Source: Pseudomonas sp. Os17
Lineage (GTDB): Bacteria > Pseudomonadota > Gammaproteobacteria > Pseudomonadales > Pseudomonadaceae
Reading direction: 5' to 3'
Length of the DNA stretch: 64,000 bases
Assembly (NCBI RefSeq): GCF_001547895.1
Contig: NZ_AP014627.1
Span: forward strand, 4,963,501-5,027,500
Shown here: positions 53,376-62,228 of the stretch, piece after piece
How positions within the stretch are numbered: the stretch's first letter is position 1
Layout of the letters: every line of letters begins with the position of its first letter
Notes under the pieces: generated by a model
Told to the model about the DNA's origin: nothing
What the model saw: the letters and a program-made list of their open reading frames with translations, nothing else
Database searches by the model: none
Position numbers and translations under genes: made by a program

Positions 53376-53461
53376 TCGCCCCATCGCAGTGACGCCCACC
53401 TGGCTTCCCGGCTTCAGGTTCCGCCACGCCACCGTTATCACGAACAAGAAGGAAGACTGCA

Positions 53462-54388
53462 GTGAGCGCTGACTACCCTCGCGACCTGATCGGTTACGGC
53501 TCCACCCCTCCTCATCCTCACTGGCCGGGCAATGCCCGCATCGCCCTGTCCTTCGTGCTCAATTACGAAGAAGGCGGCGAGCGCAACATCCTTCATGGCG
53601 ACAAGGAATCGGAAGCCTTTCTGTCGGAAATGGTTTCGGCGCAGCCGCTGCAGGGCGAGCGCAACATGAGCATGGAATCGCTTTACGAGTACGGCAGCCG
53701 CGCCGGCGTCTGGCGGATTCTCAAGCTGTTCAAGGAATTCGACATTCCGCTGACCATCTTCGCCGTGGCCATGGCCGCCCAGCGCCACCCGGACGTGATC
53801 CGCGCCATGGTCGAAGCCGGTCACGAGATCTGCAGCCACGGCTACCGCTGGATCGACTACCAGTACATGGACGAGGCCCAGGAACGCGAGCACATGCTCG
53901 AAGCCATCCGCATCCTCACCGAGATCACCGGCGAGCGTCCCCTGGGCTGGTACACCGGCCGCACCGGCCCGAACACCCGGCGCCTGGTGATGGAGGAAGG
54001 CGGTTTCCTCTACGACTGCGATACCTACGACGATGACCTGCCCTACTGGGAACCCAACAACCCTACCGGCAAGCCCCACCTGGTGATCCCTTACACCCTG
54101 GACACCAACGACATGCGCTTCACCCAGGTGCAAGGCTTCAACAAGGGCGACGACTTCTTCCACTACCTCAAAGACGCTTTCGACGTGCTCTACGCCGAAG
54201 GTGCCGAAGCGCCGAAGATGCTCTCCATCGGCCTGCACTGCCGCCTGATCGGCCGCCCTGCACGCCTGGCTTCGCTCAAGCGCTTCATCGAGTACGTCAA
54301 AGGCCATGAACAGGTCTGGTTCACCCGCCGCGTCGACATCGCCCGCCACTGGCAACAGACCCATCCTTACCAGGGAGCGACGAAATGA
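53462..54388 (+). CDS. puuE: Allantoinase PuuE (polysaccharide-deacetylase fold)
   Basis: 308 residues of the metal-independent allantoinase family. HEICSHGYRWIDYQ is the NodB-like signature and the GTG start is preceded by AAGGAAGACTGCA. It opens allantoin to allantoate. It begins the uraD unit; its stop overlaps the uraD start codon (ATGA). With hiuH and uraD it completes the conversion of urate to allantoate. Confidence 0.94.
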   Translation: MSADYPRDLIGYGSTPPHPHWPGNARIALSFVLNYEEGGERNILHGDKESEAFLSEMVSAQPLQGERNMSMESLYEYGSRAGVWRILKLFKEFDIPLTIFAVAMAAQRHPDVIRAMVEAGHEICSHGYRWIDYQYMDEAQEREHMLEAIRILTEITGERPLGWYTGRTGPNTRRLVMEEGGFLYDCDTYDDDLPYWEPNNPTGKPHLVIPYTLDTNDMRFTQVQGFNKGDDFFHYLKDAFDVLYAEGAEAPKMLSIGLHCRLIGRPARLASLKRFIEYVKGHEQVWFTRRVDIARHWQQTHPYQGATK

Positions 54389-54900
54389 CCGCCTTCCAGA
54401 GCCTCAAGCCCTCGAGCCTGAGCCGTGAAGCCTTCGTCAAGGCCTTCGCCGACATCTACGAGCATTCGCCGTGGGTGGCTGAAAAAGCCTACGACCTGGG
54501 CCTCGACGCCTCCGTCGACCAGATCGAAGGCCTGCACCAGCGCATGAGCGATATCCTCTTGAGCGCCGATCACGCCGCCCAATTGGCACTGATCAACGCT
54601 CACCCGGACCTGGCCGGCAAAGCCGCCGTCCAGGGCCAGCTGACCGAAGCCAGCACCAACGAACAGGCCGGTGCCGGCATTCACCAATGCACGGCCGAAG
54701 AGTTCCAGCGTTTCACCGAGTTGAACGATGCCTACAAGGCCAAGTTCAAGTTTCCCTTCATCATGGCGGTGAAGGGCAGCAACCGGCACCAGATCCTCGC
54801 CGCGTTCGAAACCCGCATCCACAACACCGTGGATACCGAGTTCAAATGCGCGCTGGCCGAGATCAACAAGATCGCCCTGTTCCGCCTACAGGCCCTGTAG
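54385..54900 (+). CDS. uraD: 2-oxo-4-hydroxy-4-carboxy-5-ureidoimidazoline decarboxylase UraD
   Basis: 171 residues. The catalytic His is in LINAHPDLAGKAA near residue 72, and the fold-typical ALFETRIHNTV follows. It decarboxylates OHCU to S-allantoin, the third step of the urate pathway. The ATG overlaps the puuE stop by 4 bp, showing translational coupling. Confidence 0.94.
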   Translation: MTAFQSLKPSSLSREAFVKAFADIYEHSPWVAEKAYDLGLDASVDQIEGLHQRMSDILLSADHAAQLALINAHPDLAGKAAVQGQLTEASTNEQAGAGIHQCTAEEFQRFTELNDAYKAKFKFPFIMAVKGSNRHQILAAFETRIHNTVDTEFKCALAEINKIALFRLQAL

Positions 54901-54934
54901 CGGCAGCTCAGCATCCCCGCTCCGCTTGAGGCCG

Positions 54935-54965
54935 CCGTCGCCGGCAAGCCGGCGGCGCCAGGGGA
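54935..54965. repeat. Degenerate REP-like palindrome where alc would lie
   Basis: CGTCGCCGGCAAGCCGGCGG is an imperfect copy of the REP core seen elsewhere in this window. It occupies the 108-bp gap between uraD and allA, in the place where the allantoicase gene usually lies in pseudomonads. Confidence 0.6.
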
Positions 54966-55007
54966 TGATGAACCGACACCCTTATCAGAGAATATAAGAA
55001 GAACAGC

Positions 55008-55511
55008 ATGCGCACATTAGTGATTGAACCCCTGAGCAAAGAAGCCTTCGCCCCCTTCGGTGACGTAATCGAGACCGACGGCAGCGACCACTTCATGATC
55101 AACAATGGTTCGACCATGCGCTTCCACCGCCTGGCGACGGTTGAAACCGCCCAGCCGGAGGACGAAGCGATCATCAGCATCTTCCGCGCCGACGCGCTGG
55201 AAATGCCCTTGACCATTCGCATGCTGGAACGCCATCCGCTGGGCAGCCAGGCCTTCATCCCGCTGCTCGGCAACCCCTTTCTGATCGTGGTCGCGCCACT
55301 TGGCGATGAACCTGTATCAGGCTTGGTCCGCGCCTTCGTCAGCAATGGCAGGCAGGGCATCAATTACCATCGCGGCGTCTGGCACCACCCGGTGCTGACG
55401 ATCGAAAAGCGGGATGACTTCCTGGTGGTTGATCGCAGTGGCAAAGGCAATAACTGCGATGAGCATTTCTTCAAAGAGGATGAGCGTTTGATCCTCGCCC
55501 CCCACCAATAA
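55008..55511 (+). CDS. allA: Ureidoglycolate lyase AllA
   Basis: 167 residues of the AllA (cupin-like) family: EPLSKEAFAPFGDVIE at the start, GRQGINYHRGVWHHPVL with the substrate-binding His, and ILAPH at the end. It splits ureidoglycolate into glyoxylate and urea. It is normally preceded by allantoicase, absent here. AAGAAGAACAGC precedes the ATG. Confidence 0.94.
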   Translation: MRTLVIEPLSKEAFAPFGDVIETDGSDHFMINNGSTMRFHRLATVETAQPEDEAIISIFRADALEMPLTIRMLERHPLGSQAFIPLLGNPFLIVVAPLGDEPVSGLVRAFVSNGRQGINYHRGVWHHPVLTIEKRDDFLVVDRSGKGNNCDEHFFKEDERLILAPHQ

Positions 55512-55562
55512 GAGAAGGCCCGATCACTCGACAACAAGGGTGACAGGCAAGAGGTAAAGACT

Positions 55563-56888
55563 GTGGAAGCACATCTGTTGGAATGGCTCAACCTGAGCGT
55601 GCGTTGGGTACATATGATCACTGGTGTGGCCTGGATCGGCGCATCGTTCTACTTCGTCTGGCTGGAGAACAACCTCAATCGCGTCAACCCCAAGGACGGC
55701 CTGTCCGGCGACCTCTGGGCGATTCACGGTGGCGGTATCTATCACCTGGAAAAATACAAGCTGGCCCCTCCCTCGATGCCGGAGAACCTGCACTGGTTCA
55801 AGTGGGAAGCCTACTTCACCTGGATGTCGGGGATCGCCCTGCTGTGCCTGGTGTTCTACTACAACCCGATGCTCTACCTGGTGGCTCCCGGCAGCGGCCT
55901 GACCGGCCCTGAAGGCGTGGCCATCGGGATCGGTGCGCTGATCGCCGGCTGGTTCGTCTACGACTTCCTCTGCGACTCGCCACTGGGCAAGAAACCCGCC
56001 CTGCTCGGCTTCATTCTGTTCCTCCTGCTGATCGGCGCCGCCTACGGCTTCAGCAAGGTGTTCAGCGGCCGAGGAGCGTACCTGCATGTGGGTGCAATCA
56101 TCGGCACCATCATGGTGGGCAACGTGTTCCGCATCATCATGCCGGCCCAGCGGGCGCTGGTGGCGGCGATCGCGGAAAACCGCACCCCCGACCCGACCCT
56201 GCCGGCCAAGGGCCTGTTGCGTTCGCGTCACAACAACTACTTCACCCTGCCCGTGCTGTTCATCATGATCAGCAACCACTTCCCGAGCACCTACGGCAGC
56301 CAGTACAACTGGTTGATCCTGGCCGGGATCGCGGTCCTGGCAGTGCTGGTGCGTCACTACTTCAACACCCGTCATGACAGCCACAAGTTCGCCTGGACCC
56401 TGCCCGTGGCGGCGCTGGGCATGATCTGCCTGGCCTATGTGACCGGTCCGACGCCAGCGCCCAGTGCTGCGGACGTGGCCAAGGCCCCTGCCCAGACCCA
56501 GTTCCAGCCATTGCCGGAAACCGCCCTGGGTGGCAAACCGGCAACCACGACCGAAGCTCAGCCAGCACCAGCACCAGCGCCAGCTGCGCCTGCCGCGGCC
56601 AGCGCCCCGGCGCAGGCTTCGAATGCCGGCCTGGCCTTCGACAAGGTGCACAGCGTGATACAGGAGCGTTGCGCGGTCTGCCACTCGGCCAAGCCCACCA
56701 GCCCGCTGTTCAGCGCCGCGCCTGCCGGGGTGATGTTCGACACACCGGAACAGATCCGCCTGCAAGCTGCGCGTATCCAGGCCCAGGCCGTGACCAGCCA
56801 GATCATGCCGCTGGGCAACATCACCCAGATGACCCAGCAGGAACGTGAATTGATCGGCGCCTGGATTGCCCAGGGGGCCCAGACCCAC
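55563..56888 (+). CDS. puuD: Urate hydroxylase PuuD (membrane protein with C-terminal cytochrome c)
   Basis: 441 residues. The N-terminal half has about eight membrane helices (NLSVRWVHMITGVAWIGASF), followed by a Pro/Ala-rich linker (PAPAPAPAAPAA) and a C-terminal cytochrome c domain with CAVCH haem motif. PuuD converts urate to 5-hydroxyisourate, passing electrons to the respiratory chain, thus replacing cytosolic urate oxidase. The GTG start follows GAGGTAAAGACT. Confidence 0.95.
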
Positions 56889-56913
56889 TGATCAGTGCCT
56901 ACACCCAGGCTGC

Positions 56914-56975
56914 TTCGCGAGCAAGCTCGCTCCTACAGAACCGGATTCATCTGTAGGGGCGGGCTTGATTGCCGT
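56914..56975. repeat. REP-like palindrome
   Basis: TTCGCGAGCAAGCTCGC with CTCCTACAG and an opposed CTGTAGGGGCGGGCTTG form an imperfect REP pair between puuD and the urate permease gene. Confidence 0.7.
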
Positions 56976-57063
56976 CAGCCGTCCAAGATTCGTCCGCGGC
57001 AAACCCGTTGCGCACCATGACGCAGCGGTTAAATCACAAGAATAAAAAGATTCGAGGTGTTGC

Positions 57064-58422
57064 ATGTCCGATTCATCCGAACAGTGCGTCCCCGCCGCGC
57101 CCGCCATTGTGCGCTTGCCTTTCCTGCAACTGATCCTGGTGGGGCTGCAACACGTTCTGCTGATGTATGGCGGTGCAATTGCGGTGCCGCTGATCATCGG
57201 ACAGGCCGCGGGCCTGAGTCGTGAAGAAATCGCCTTCCTGATCAATGCCGACCTGCTGGTGGCCGGAATCGCCACCATCGTCCAGTCGATGGGCATCGGC
57301 CCCATGGGCATTCGCATGCCGGTGATGATGGGCGCCAGTTTTGCCGCCGTAGGCAGCATGGTGGCCATGGCCGGCATGCCCGGCATCGGCATGCAAGGCA
57401 TTTTTGGCGCCACCATCGCCGCAGGCTTCTTCGGCATGCTGATGGCGCCGTTCATGTCCAAGGTGGTGCGCTTCTTCCCGCCCCTGGTCACCGGCACGGT
57501 GATCACCTCGATCGGCCTGTCACTGTTTCCGGTGGCGGTGAACTGGGCCGGCGGTGGCAGCAGTACCGCGCAGTTCGGTTCGCCCATCTACCTGACCATC
57601 GCTGCACTGGTGCTGGGCACCATCCTGCTGATCCATCGTTTCATGCGTGGTTTCTGGGTGAACATTTCCGTGCTGATCGGCATGGGCCTTGGCTACGTGC
57701 TGTGCGGCATGATCGGCATGGTCGACCTCAGCGGCATGGCCCAGGCGCCCTGGCTGCAGGTCGTCACCCCGCTGCACTTCGGCATGCCGCAGTTCCACCT
57801 GGCGCCCATCCTGTCCATGTGCCTGGTGGTGGTGATCATCTTTGTCGAATCCACCGGGATGTTCCTGGCCCTGGGCAAGATCACCGGCCAGGAGGTCACC
57901 CCGCGCATGCTGCGCCGTGGCCTGCTGTGTGATGCCGGCGCCTCGTTCTTCGCCGGTTTCCTCAACACCTTCACCCACTCTTCATTCGCCCAGAACATCG
58001 GCCTGGTGCAGATGACCGGGGTGCGCTGCCGTTCCGTGACCATCGTTGCCGGCGGCCTGCTGATCATCCTCAGCCTGCTGCCCAAGGCGGCATTCCTGGT
58101 GGCCTCGATTCCTCCAGCGGTACTGGGCGGCGCAGCCATCGCCATGTTCGGCATGGTGGCCGCCACCGGGATCAAGATCCTCCAGGAGGCTGATATTGGC
58201 GACCGGCGCAATCAACTGCTGGTGGCGGTGAGCATCGGCATGGGCCTGATTCCCGTGGTGCGCCCGGAGTTCTTTGCCCACCTGCCACTGTGGATGAGCC
58301 CCATCACCCACAGCGGCATTGCCATGGCGACCTTGAGCGCCCTGGTGCTGAACCTGCTGTTCAACATTCTCGGGGGCACCGAGCGCGCCATCAGCAACGC
58401 TGAACAGGCTCACCAGCATTAA
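57064..58422 (+). CDS. NCS2-family urate/xanthine permease
   Basis: 452 residues with about fourteen helices. The QH motif is in LVGLQHVLLMYGGAI, and FTHSSFAQNIGLVQMTGV with GQEVTPRMLRRGLLCD give the nucleobase signature. Its position after puuD points to urate or xanthine uptake. GAGGTGTTGC precedes the ATG. It is of the UacT/UapA type, distinct from the AzgA-type permease upstream. Confidence 0.92.
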   Translation: MSDSSEQCVPAAPAIVRLPFLQLILVGLQHVLLMYGGAIAVPLIIGQAAGLSREEIAFLINADLLVAGIATIVQSMGIGPMGIRMPVMMGASFAAVGSMVAMAGMPGIGMQGIFGATIAAGFFGMLMAPFMSKVVRFFPPLVTGTVITSIGLSLFPVAVNWAGGGSSTAQFGSPIYLTIAALVLGTILLIHRFMRGFWVNISVLIGMGLGYVLCGMIGMVDLSGMAQAPWLQVVTPLHFGMPQFHLAPILSMCLVVVIIFVESTGMFLALGKITGQEVTPRMLRRGLLCDAGASFFAGFLNTFTHSSFAQNIGLVQMTGVRCRSVTIVAGGLLIILSLLPKAAFLVASIPPAVLGGAAIAMFGMVAATGIKILQEADIGDRRNQLLVAVSIGMGLIPVVRPEFFAHLPLWMSPITHSGIAMATLSALVLNLLFNILGGTERAISNAEQAHQH

Positions 58423-58432
58423 GGCTTGACCA

Positions 58433-58451
58433 GGGCGCCGGACCGGCGCCC
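58433..58451 (+). terminator. Hairpin after the urate permease gene
   Basis: GGGCGCCG and CGGCGCCC with a three-base loop; no T-run follows. Possible terminator. Confidence 0.4.
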
Positions 58452-58559
58452 CGATCCCTGCCTCACCGCTCATGCATAAGTGCAGTGCTCGTCAGCCCTG
58501 CACCGATCACTGCCCAACAACGCCGCGCCTTGAAAACAAGAATAAACAGGGAGCCCGCC

Positions 58560-58679
58560 ATGCAGCCTGCACCAGCCCGACAACTGTCCGCCGCTCACCC
58601 ACTTGCGGCCACCCACTGCGCCCCTGATGGCGGGTCGTCCGCGCGGTTTCTGCGCCTCTCAGTACGGACAGCGCGCTGA
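58560..58679 (+). CDS. Candidate small ORF or gene remnant
   Basis: ATG preceded by GGGAGCCCGCC reads MQPAPARQLSAAHPLAATHC... for 39 residues and stops at 58679. I do not recognise the product. The good ribosome site and the typical Pseudomonas leader suggest that it was once the start of a longer gene, now lost or decayed. Confidence 0.3.
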   Translation: MQPAPARQLSAAHPLAATHCAPDGGSSARFLRLSVRTAR

Positions 58680-59059
58680 GATGTGCGATCTGCCTGCCCC
58701 AAAGTGGCTGCCAGTGCGCTGTTGCAGAGCACTTGAGCCCTGCCGTGGGAGCCAGTATTCTCCGCGGCCGCGCAAATCCGGTCTAAAAAAAAGCCCGGAT
58801 GAAAAACCTGACCTGAAGGCCAACTTATCCCGGCCAGGACAGGTCTCGAGGCGCACGAAATCAACGCTCGAAACACTCTCGTTCGACTGTATTGCTACAG
58901 CCGACCGGGAGTTTTTTTGCTTTTTTTCGGCCTTGGCTCAGCTCTTGCTACCAGCAACAAAGCTGACCGATCGGATGGTTTTTTAAAGCAAAGAAAAAAG
59001 GCGCCATACCAGAGCGCCGAGCCATAAAAACGTGGAACTACCTACTTGGGAGCAACCGA

Positions 59060-59845
59060 ATGAAACCGATGTGCAAGAGCCTGATGTTGGCCGCCAGTGC
59101 GCTGGTGGGGGGACAGGCCGCGGCTGGCGACCTGTTGCAGTGGCAGAACAACAGCCTGACTTACTTGTACGGCAAGAACTTCGAGGTCAACCCGCAGATT
59201 CAACAGACGGTGACCTTCGAACATGCCGACGCCTGGAAGTACGGCGACAACTTCTTCTTCCTCGACCGGATCTTCTACAACGGCAAGGAAGACGGCAACG
59301 TCGGCCCGGACACCTACTACGGCGAGTTCTCGCCACGCTTGTCGTTCGGCAAGATCTTCGACCAGAAACTGGAATTCGGCCCGATCAAGGACGTGCTCCT
59401 GGCGTTCACTTACGAATTCGGCGAAGGCGACAATGAGTCCTACCTGATCGGCCCGGGCTTCGACCTGGCAGTACCGGGCTTCGACTACTTCCAGTTGAAC
59501 TTCTACCAGCGCCACACCGAAGGCAGCCGCCCGGGCGACAACGTCTGGCAGATCACTCCGGTGTGGTCCTACACCATTCCCGTGGGCCGCTCGGACATCC
59601 TGATCGACGGTTTCATGGACTGGGTGGTGGACAACGACCAGAACGCCAAGGGCACCTACCACGCCAACCTGCACTTCAACCCACAGATCAAATATGACTT
59701 GGGCAAGGCCCTGAACTGGGGCGCCAAGCAGTTGTACGTCGGTTTCGAATACGACTACTGGAAGAACAAGTACGGTATCGAGGATTCGCGCAACTTCGAG
59801 ACCAACCAGGACACTGCCAGCCTGCTGGTCAAGTACCACTTCTGA
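59060..59845 (+). CDS. Tsx/OmpK-like outer membrane channel
   Basis: 261 residues. A signal peptide ends near residue 22 (ALVGGQAAAGD). The mature protein has alternating beta-strand patterns ending in the canonical terminal Phe (SLLVKYHF), as in the nucleoside-specific channel Tsx. It probably admits nucleosides or purines across the outer membrane; placement beside uric acid genes supports this. GGGAGCAACCGA precedes the ATG. Confidence 0.9.
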   Translation: MKPMCKSLMLAASALVGGQAAAGDLLQWQNNSLTYLYGKNFEVNPQIQQTVTFEHADAWKYGDNFFFLDRIFYNGKEDGNVGPDTYYGEFSPRLSFGKIFDQKLEFGPIKDVLLAFTYEFGEGDNESYLIGPGFDLAVPGFDYFQLNFYQRHTEGSRPGDNVWQITPVWSYTIPVGRSDILIDGFMDWVVDNDQNAKGTYHANLHFNPQIKYDLGKALNWGAKQLYVGFEYDYWKNKYGIEDSRNFETNQDTASLLVKYHF

Positions 59846-59910
59846 TTGTTGGGCGAGCCGCTGATGCCGTACGGAGCTTTGGGCGACGTGCGGTTGACCC
59901 GTGCCTCGCT

Positions 59911-59970
59911 CTTCGCGGGCAAGCACGCTCCTACGGCGCAGGTTCTGTAGGAGCGGGCGTGCCCGCGAAG
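59911..59970. repeat. REP/BIME palindrome, overlapping the patatin gene end
   Basis: CTTCGCGGGCAAGCACGCTC and its inverse ending GTGCCCGCGAAG form a hairpin. The patatin reading frame ends inside it, so its last residues are REP-encoded. Confidence 0.85.
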
Positions 59971-61124
59971 CCCTTGAGTCCCAGAAACCGCGCCAACTCC
60001 TCCCCTTTGGCCAGGGCGTCACTGCGGCCCAGTTCTATCAGCTCGCTGCAGTACGCCGCCTCGAACAGCAGATAACTCAGGACCCCGGCACCGCTGGTGC
60101 GGGTCGCCCCGGGTCCACGCAGGAACAGGCGCAACGCCGCCGGCAACTCCTGCCGGTGCCGCGCCGCGATTTCGTCGATCGGTTGGCTCGGGGCAATCAC
60201 CAGCACTTCCACAGGCGCAATGCCCAGGCTGCGATCCGCCGCGCTGCCCGGCAACAGGCGACTGAAATGATTGAGTCGCTCCAGCAGCTCGATATCGCTT
60301 TCCAGGCTGTCAATGAAGGTGCTGTTGAGCATATGGCCACCGATCTGCGCCAGGGTCGGCTGCTGCCCGGTGTACGTGCGCTGCAGTGAGGTGTCCGGAT
60401 CGTTGCCCCGCGGGTTGCCACTGACCCCCACCACCAGCACGCGACTGGCTCCCAGGTGCAAGGCCGGACTGATGGGCGCCGACTGGCGCACCGCGCCATC
60501 GCCGAAGTATTCCTGGTCGAGCTTGACCGGAGCGAACAACAGGGGAATGGCCGCACTGGCCAGCAGATGGTCCACCGTCAGATGGGTGGGAATGCCGATC
60601 CGCCGGTGGCGCAACCAGGGATTGATGACCCCGCCCCCTTGATAGAAGGTCACCGCCTGTCCGGATTCATAACCGAAAGCCGTTACCGCCACCGCGTGCA
60701 ACTGCCCCTGGGCAATGGCCTGATTGATGCCCGAAAGGTGCATGTGCTGGTTGAGCAGGTCACGCAACGGTGAGTTGTTGATCAACGCCACCGGCACCTG
60801 AGCACCAAGCCCCAGCAGACTGTGGCCGACAAAACGGCTGGCCTGGCGAATCACCCCGGGCCAATCGCTGCGCATCACCTGATCACTGCGAAAGCTGCTC
60901 CAGAACGCTGTGAGACGCTTGATTGCCGCGGAAAAATCCGTGGCGCCACTGGCCAGGCTGACGGCATTGATGGCCCCGGCCGAGGTGCCGACAATCACGG
61001 GAAACGGATTGCGCGCCCCCGGGCCCATCAACTCGGCAATCGCCGCCAGCACGCCCACCTGATAGGCCGCCCGGGCGCCACCACCCGAAAGAATCAAACC
61101 GGTAACCGGTTCCGCCGCACTCAT
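59931..61124 (-). CDS. Patatin-like phospholipase
   Basis: 397 residues. The oxyanion loop is LSGGGARAAYQVG near residue 13, the nucleophile Ser in VGTSAGAI near residue 46, and the catalytic Asp in FGDGAVR near residue 200. It hydrolyses acyl lipids; cellular substrate unknown. The start at 61124 follows GGAGTGAATTG. Its last 13 residues (GFAGTPAPTEPAP) and stop lie in a REP element. The order patatin-htrB-minCDE is typical of pseudomonads. Confidence 0.9.
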   Translation of the reverse strand: MSAAEPVTGLILSGGGARAAYQVGVLAAIAELMGPGARNPFPVIVGTSAGAINAVSLASGATDFSAAIKRLTAFWSSFRSDQVMRSDWPGVIRQASRFVGHSLLGLGAQVPVALINNSPLRDLLNQHMHLSGINQAIAQGQLHAVAVTAFGYESGQAVTFYQGGGVINPWLRHRRIGIPTHLTVDHLLASAAIPLLFAPVKLDQEYFGDGAVRQSAPISPALHLGASRVLVVGVSGNPRGNDPDTSLQRTYTGQQPTLAQIGGHMLNSTFIDSLESDIELLERLNHFSRLLPGSAADRSLGIAPVEVLVIAPSQPIDEIAARHRQELPAALRLFLRGPGATRTSGAGVLSYLLFEAAYCSELIELGRSDALAKGEELARFLGLKGFAGTPAPTEPAP

Positions 61125-61173
61125 CAATTCACTCCATCCATGGCGCACAAGGTCCCGATCGGTACCCGTAAGT

Positions 61174-62106
61174 TCAACCGCGCTTCGTGTAGAGCTTGGG
61201 CTCGCCCGGCGGCCGGCTCTTGAAGCGCCGATGGGCCCATAGGTACTGCTCGGGGCAGGCGCGCAACGCCGTTTCGACCCACTGATTGATCCGCAGGCAA
61301 TCCTCTTCTTCCGTGGCGCCAGGGAAATCCGTCAGCGGCGCATGGATCACCAGGCGGTAGCCACTGCCGTCGGCCAGGCGCTCCTGGGTGAAAGGCACCA
61401 CCAGGGCCTTGCCCAGACGCGCGAACTTGCTGGTGGCGGTAACGGTAGCGGCCTGGATGCCGAACAGCGGCACGAACAGGCTCTGCTTGATGCCATAGTC
61501 CTGATCCGGCGCGTACCAGATCGCCCGGCCGGCCCGCAGCAGCTTGAGCATGCCACGCACGTCCTCACGCTCGACGGCCAGAGAGTCCAGGTTGTGCCGT
61601 TCACGGCCACGGCGCTGAATGAAGTCGAACAACGGGTTCTTGTGTTCGCGATACATGCCGTCAATGGTGTGCTGCTGGCCCAGCAGCGCCGCGCCGATCT
61701 CCAGGGTGGTGAAGTGCAGGGCCATGAGAATCACCCCATGCCCGTCGCGCTGGGCCTGCTTGAGGTGTTCCAGCCCTTCGACATGGGCCAGGCGCGCCAG
61801 GCGCGGCTTGGACCACCACCAGCTCATGGCCATCTCGAAGAAGGCGATCCCGGTGGAGGCGAAGTTCTCCTTGAGCAGGCGCTTGCGCTCTGCGGCGGAC
61901 TTTTCCGGGAAGCACAGTTCCAGATTGCGCCGGGCGATCGCCCGCCGATCACCGGCCACCCGGTACATCAGCGCCCCCAGGGCACGACCGATTTGCAGGA
62001 GCACGGGATAAGGCAGCTGGACGATCAGCCATAACACGCCAAGTCCCAGCCACAGCGGCCAGAAACGTGGAGACAAGAATGCAGCTCGAAAACGCGGGCG
62101 ATCCAT
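61174..62106 (-). CDS. Lipid A/Kdo2-lipid acyltransferase (LpxL/HtrB family)
   Basis: 310 residues. A membrane anchor lies at about 15-35, and the acyltransferase catalytic pair HX4E is HFTTLE near residue 130. DQDYGIKQSLFVPLFG and NQWVETALRACPEQYLWAHRRFK are signatures of the LpxL/HtrB family that adds secondary acyl chains to lipid A. The start at 62106 is chosen because the beginning MDRPRFRAAFLSP matches the family; the frame is open 35 codons further. It is divergent from minC. Confidence 0.9.
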   Translation of the reverse strand: MDRPRFRAAFLSPRFWPLWLGLGVLWLIVQLPYPVLLQIGRALGALMYRVAGDRRAIARRNLELCFPEKSAAERKRLLKENFASTGIAFFEMAMSWWWSKPRLARLAHVEGLEHLKQAQRDGHGVILMALHFTTLEIGAALLGQQHTIDGMYREHKNPLFDFIQRRGRERHNLDSLAVEREDVRGMLKLLRAGRAIWYAPDQDYGIKQSLFVPLFGIQAATVTATSKFARLGKALVVPFTQERLADGSGYRLVIHAPLTDFPGATEEEDCLRINQWVETALRACPEQYLWAHRRFKSRPPGEPKLYTKRG

Positions 62107-62228
62107 TACAGATTCCGGGACAGACAACAAGGTCGCGCATTCTACATCGGTTCGCCCTGGCTTGCGGGCCGCGGGCGATCTCGTTATAAGTCTCGGCACT
62201 TTTAGTGACAAGCCGCCTTCTGCAGACC

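Larger units (their letters stand above)
53037..53461. other. Divergent control region of hiuH and puuE
   Basis: TTGTACACAA at 53171-53180 lies 135 bp before hiuH and TTGTATACAA at 53366-53375 lies 87 bp before puuE. Both match the palindrome before the purine permease gene. The stretch between 53150 and 53390 is A+T-rich. No gene is supported. Confidence 0.65.
58423..59059. other. Intergenic region with a candidate small ORF and hairpin
   Basis: This 637-bp gap starts with an 8-bp stem GGGCGCCG/CGGCGCCC (58433-58451) that may terminate the permease transcript. At 58560-58679 a 39-codon ORF follows GGGAG, and may be a gene remnant. The rest (58700-59050) contains several T-runs and A-runs but no recognisable gene. 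The right end should contain the tsx promoter. Confidence 0.5.

Noticed and set aside
58690..58715. A GG-N10-GC match that could be a second sigma-54 promoter
   Set aside because: The -12 part (GCGCT) is far from TTGCW and no gene starts in the right place.
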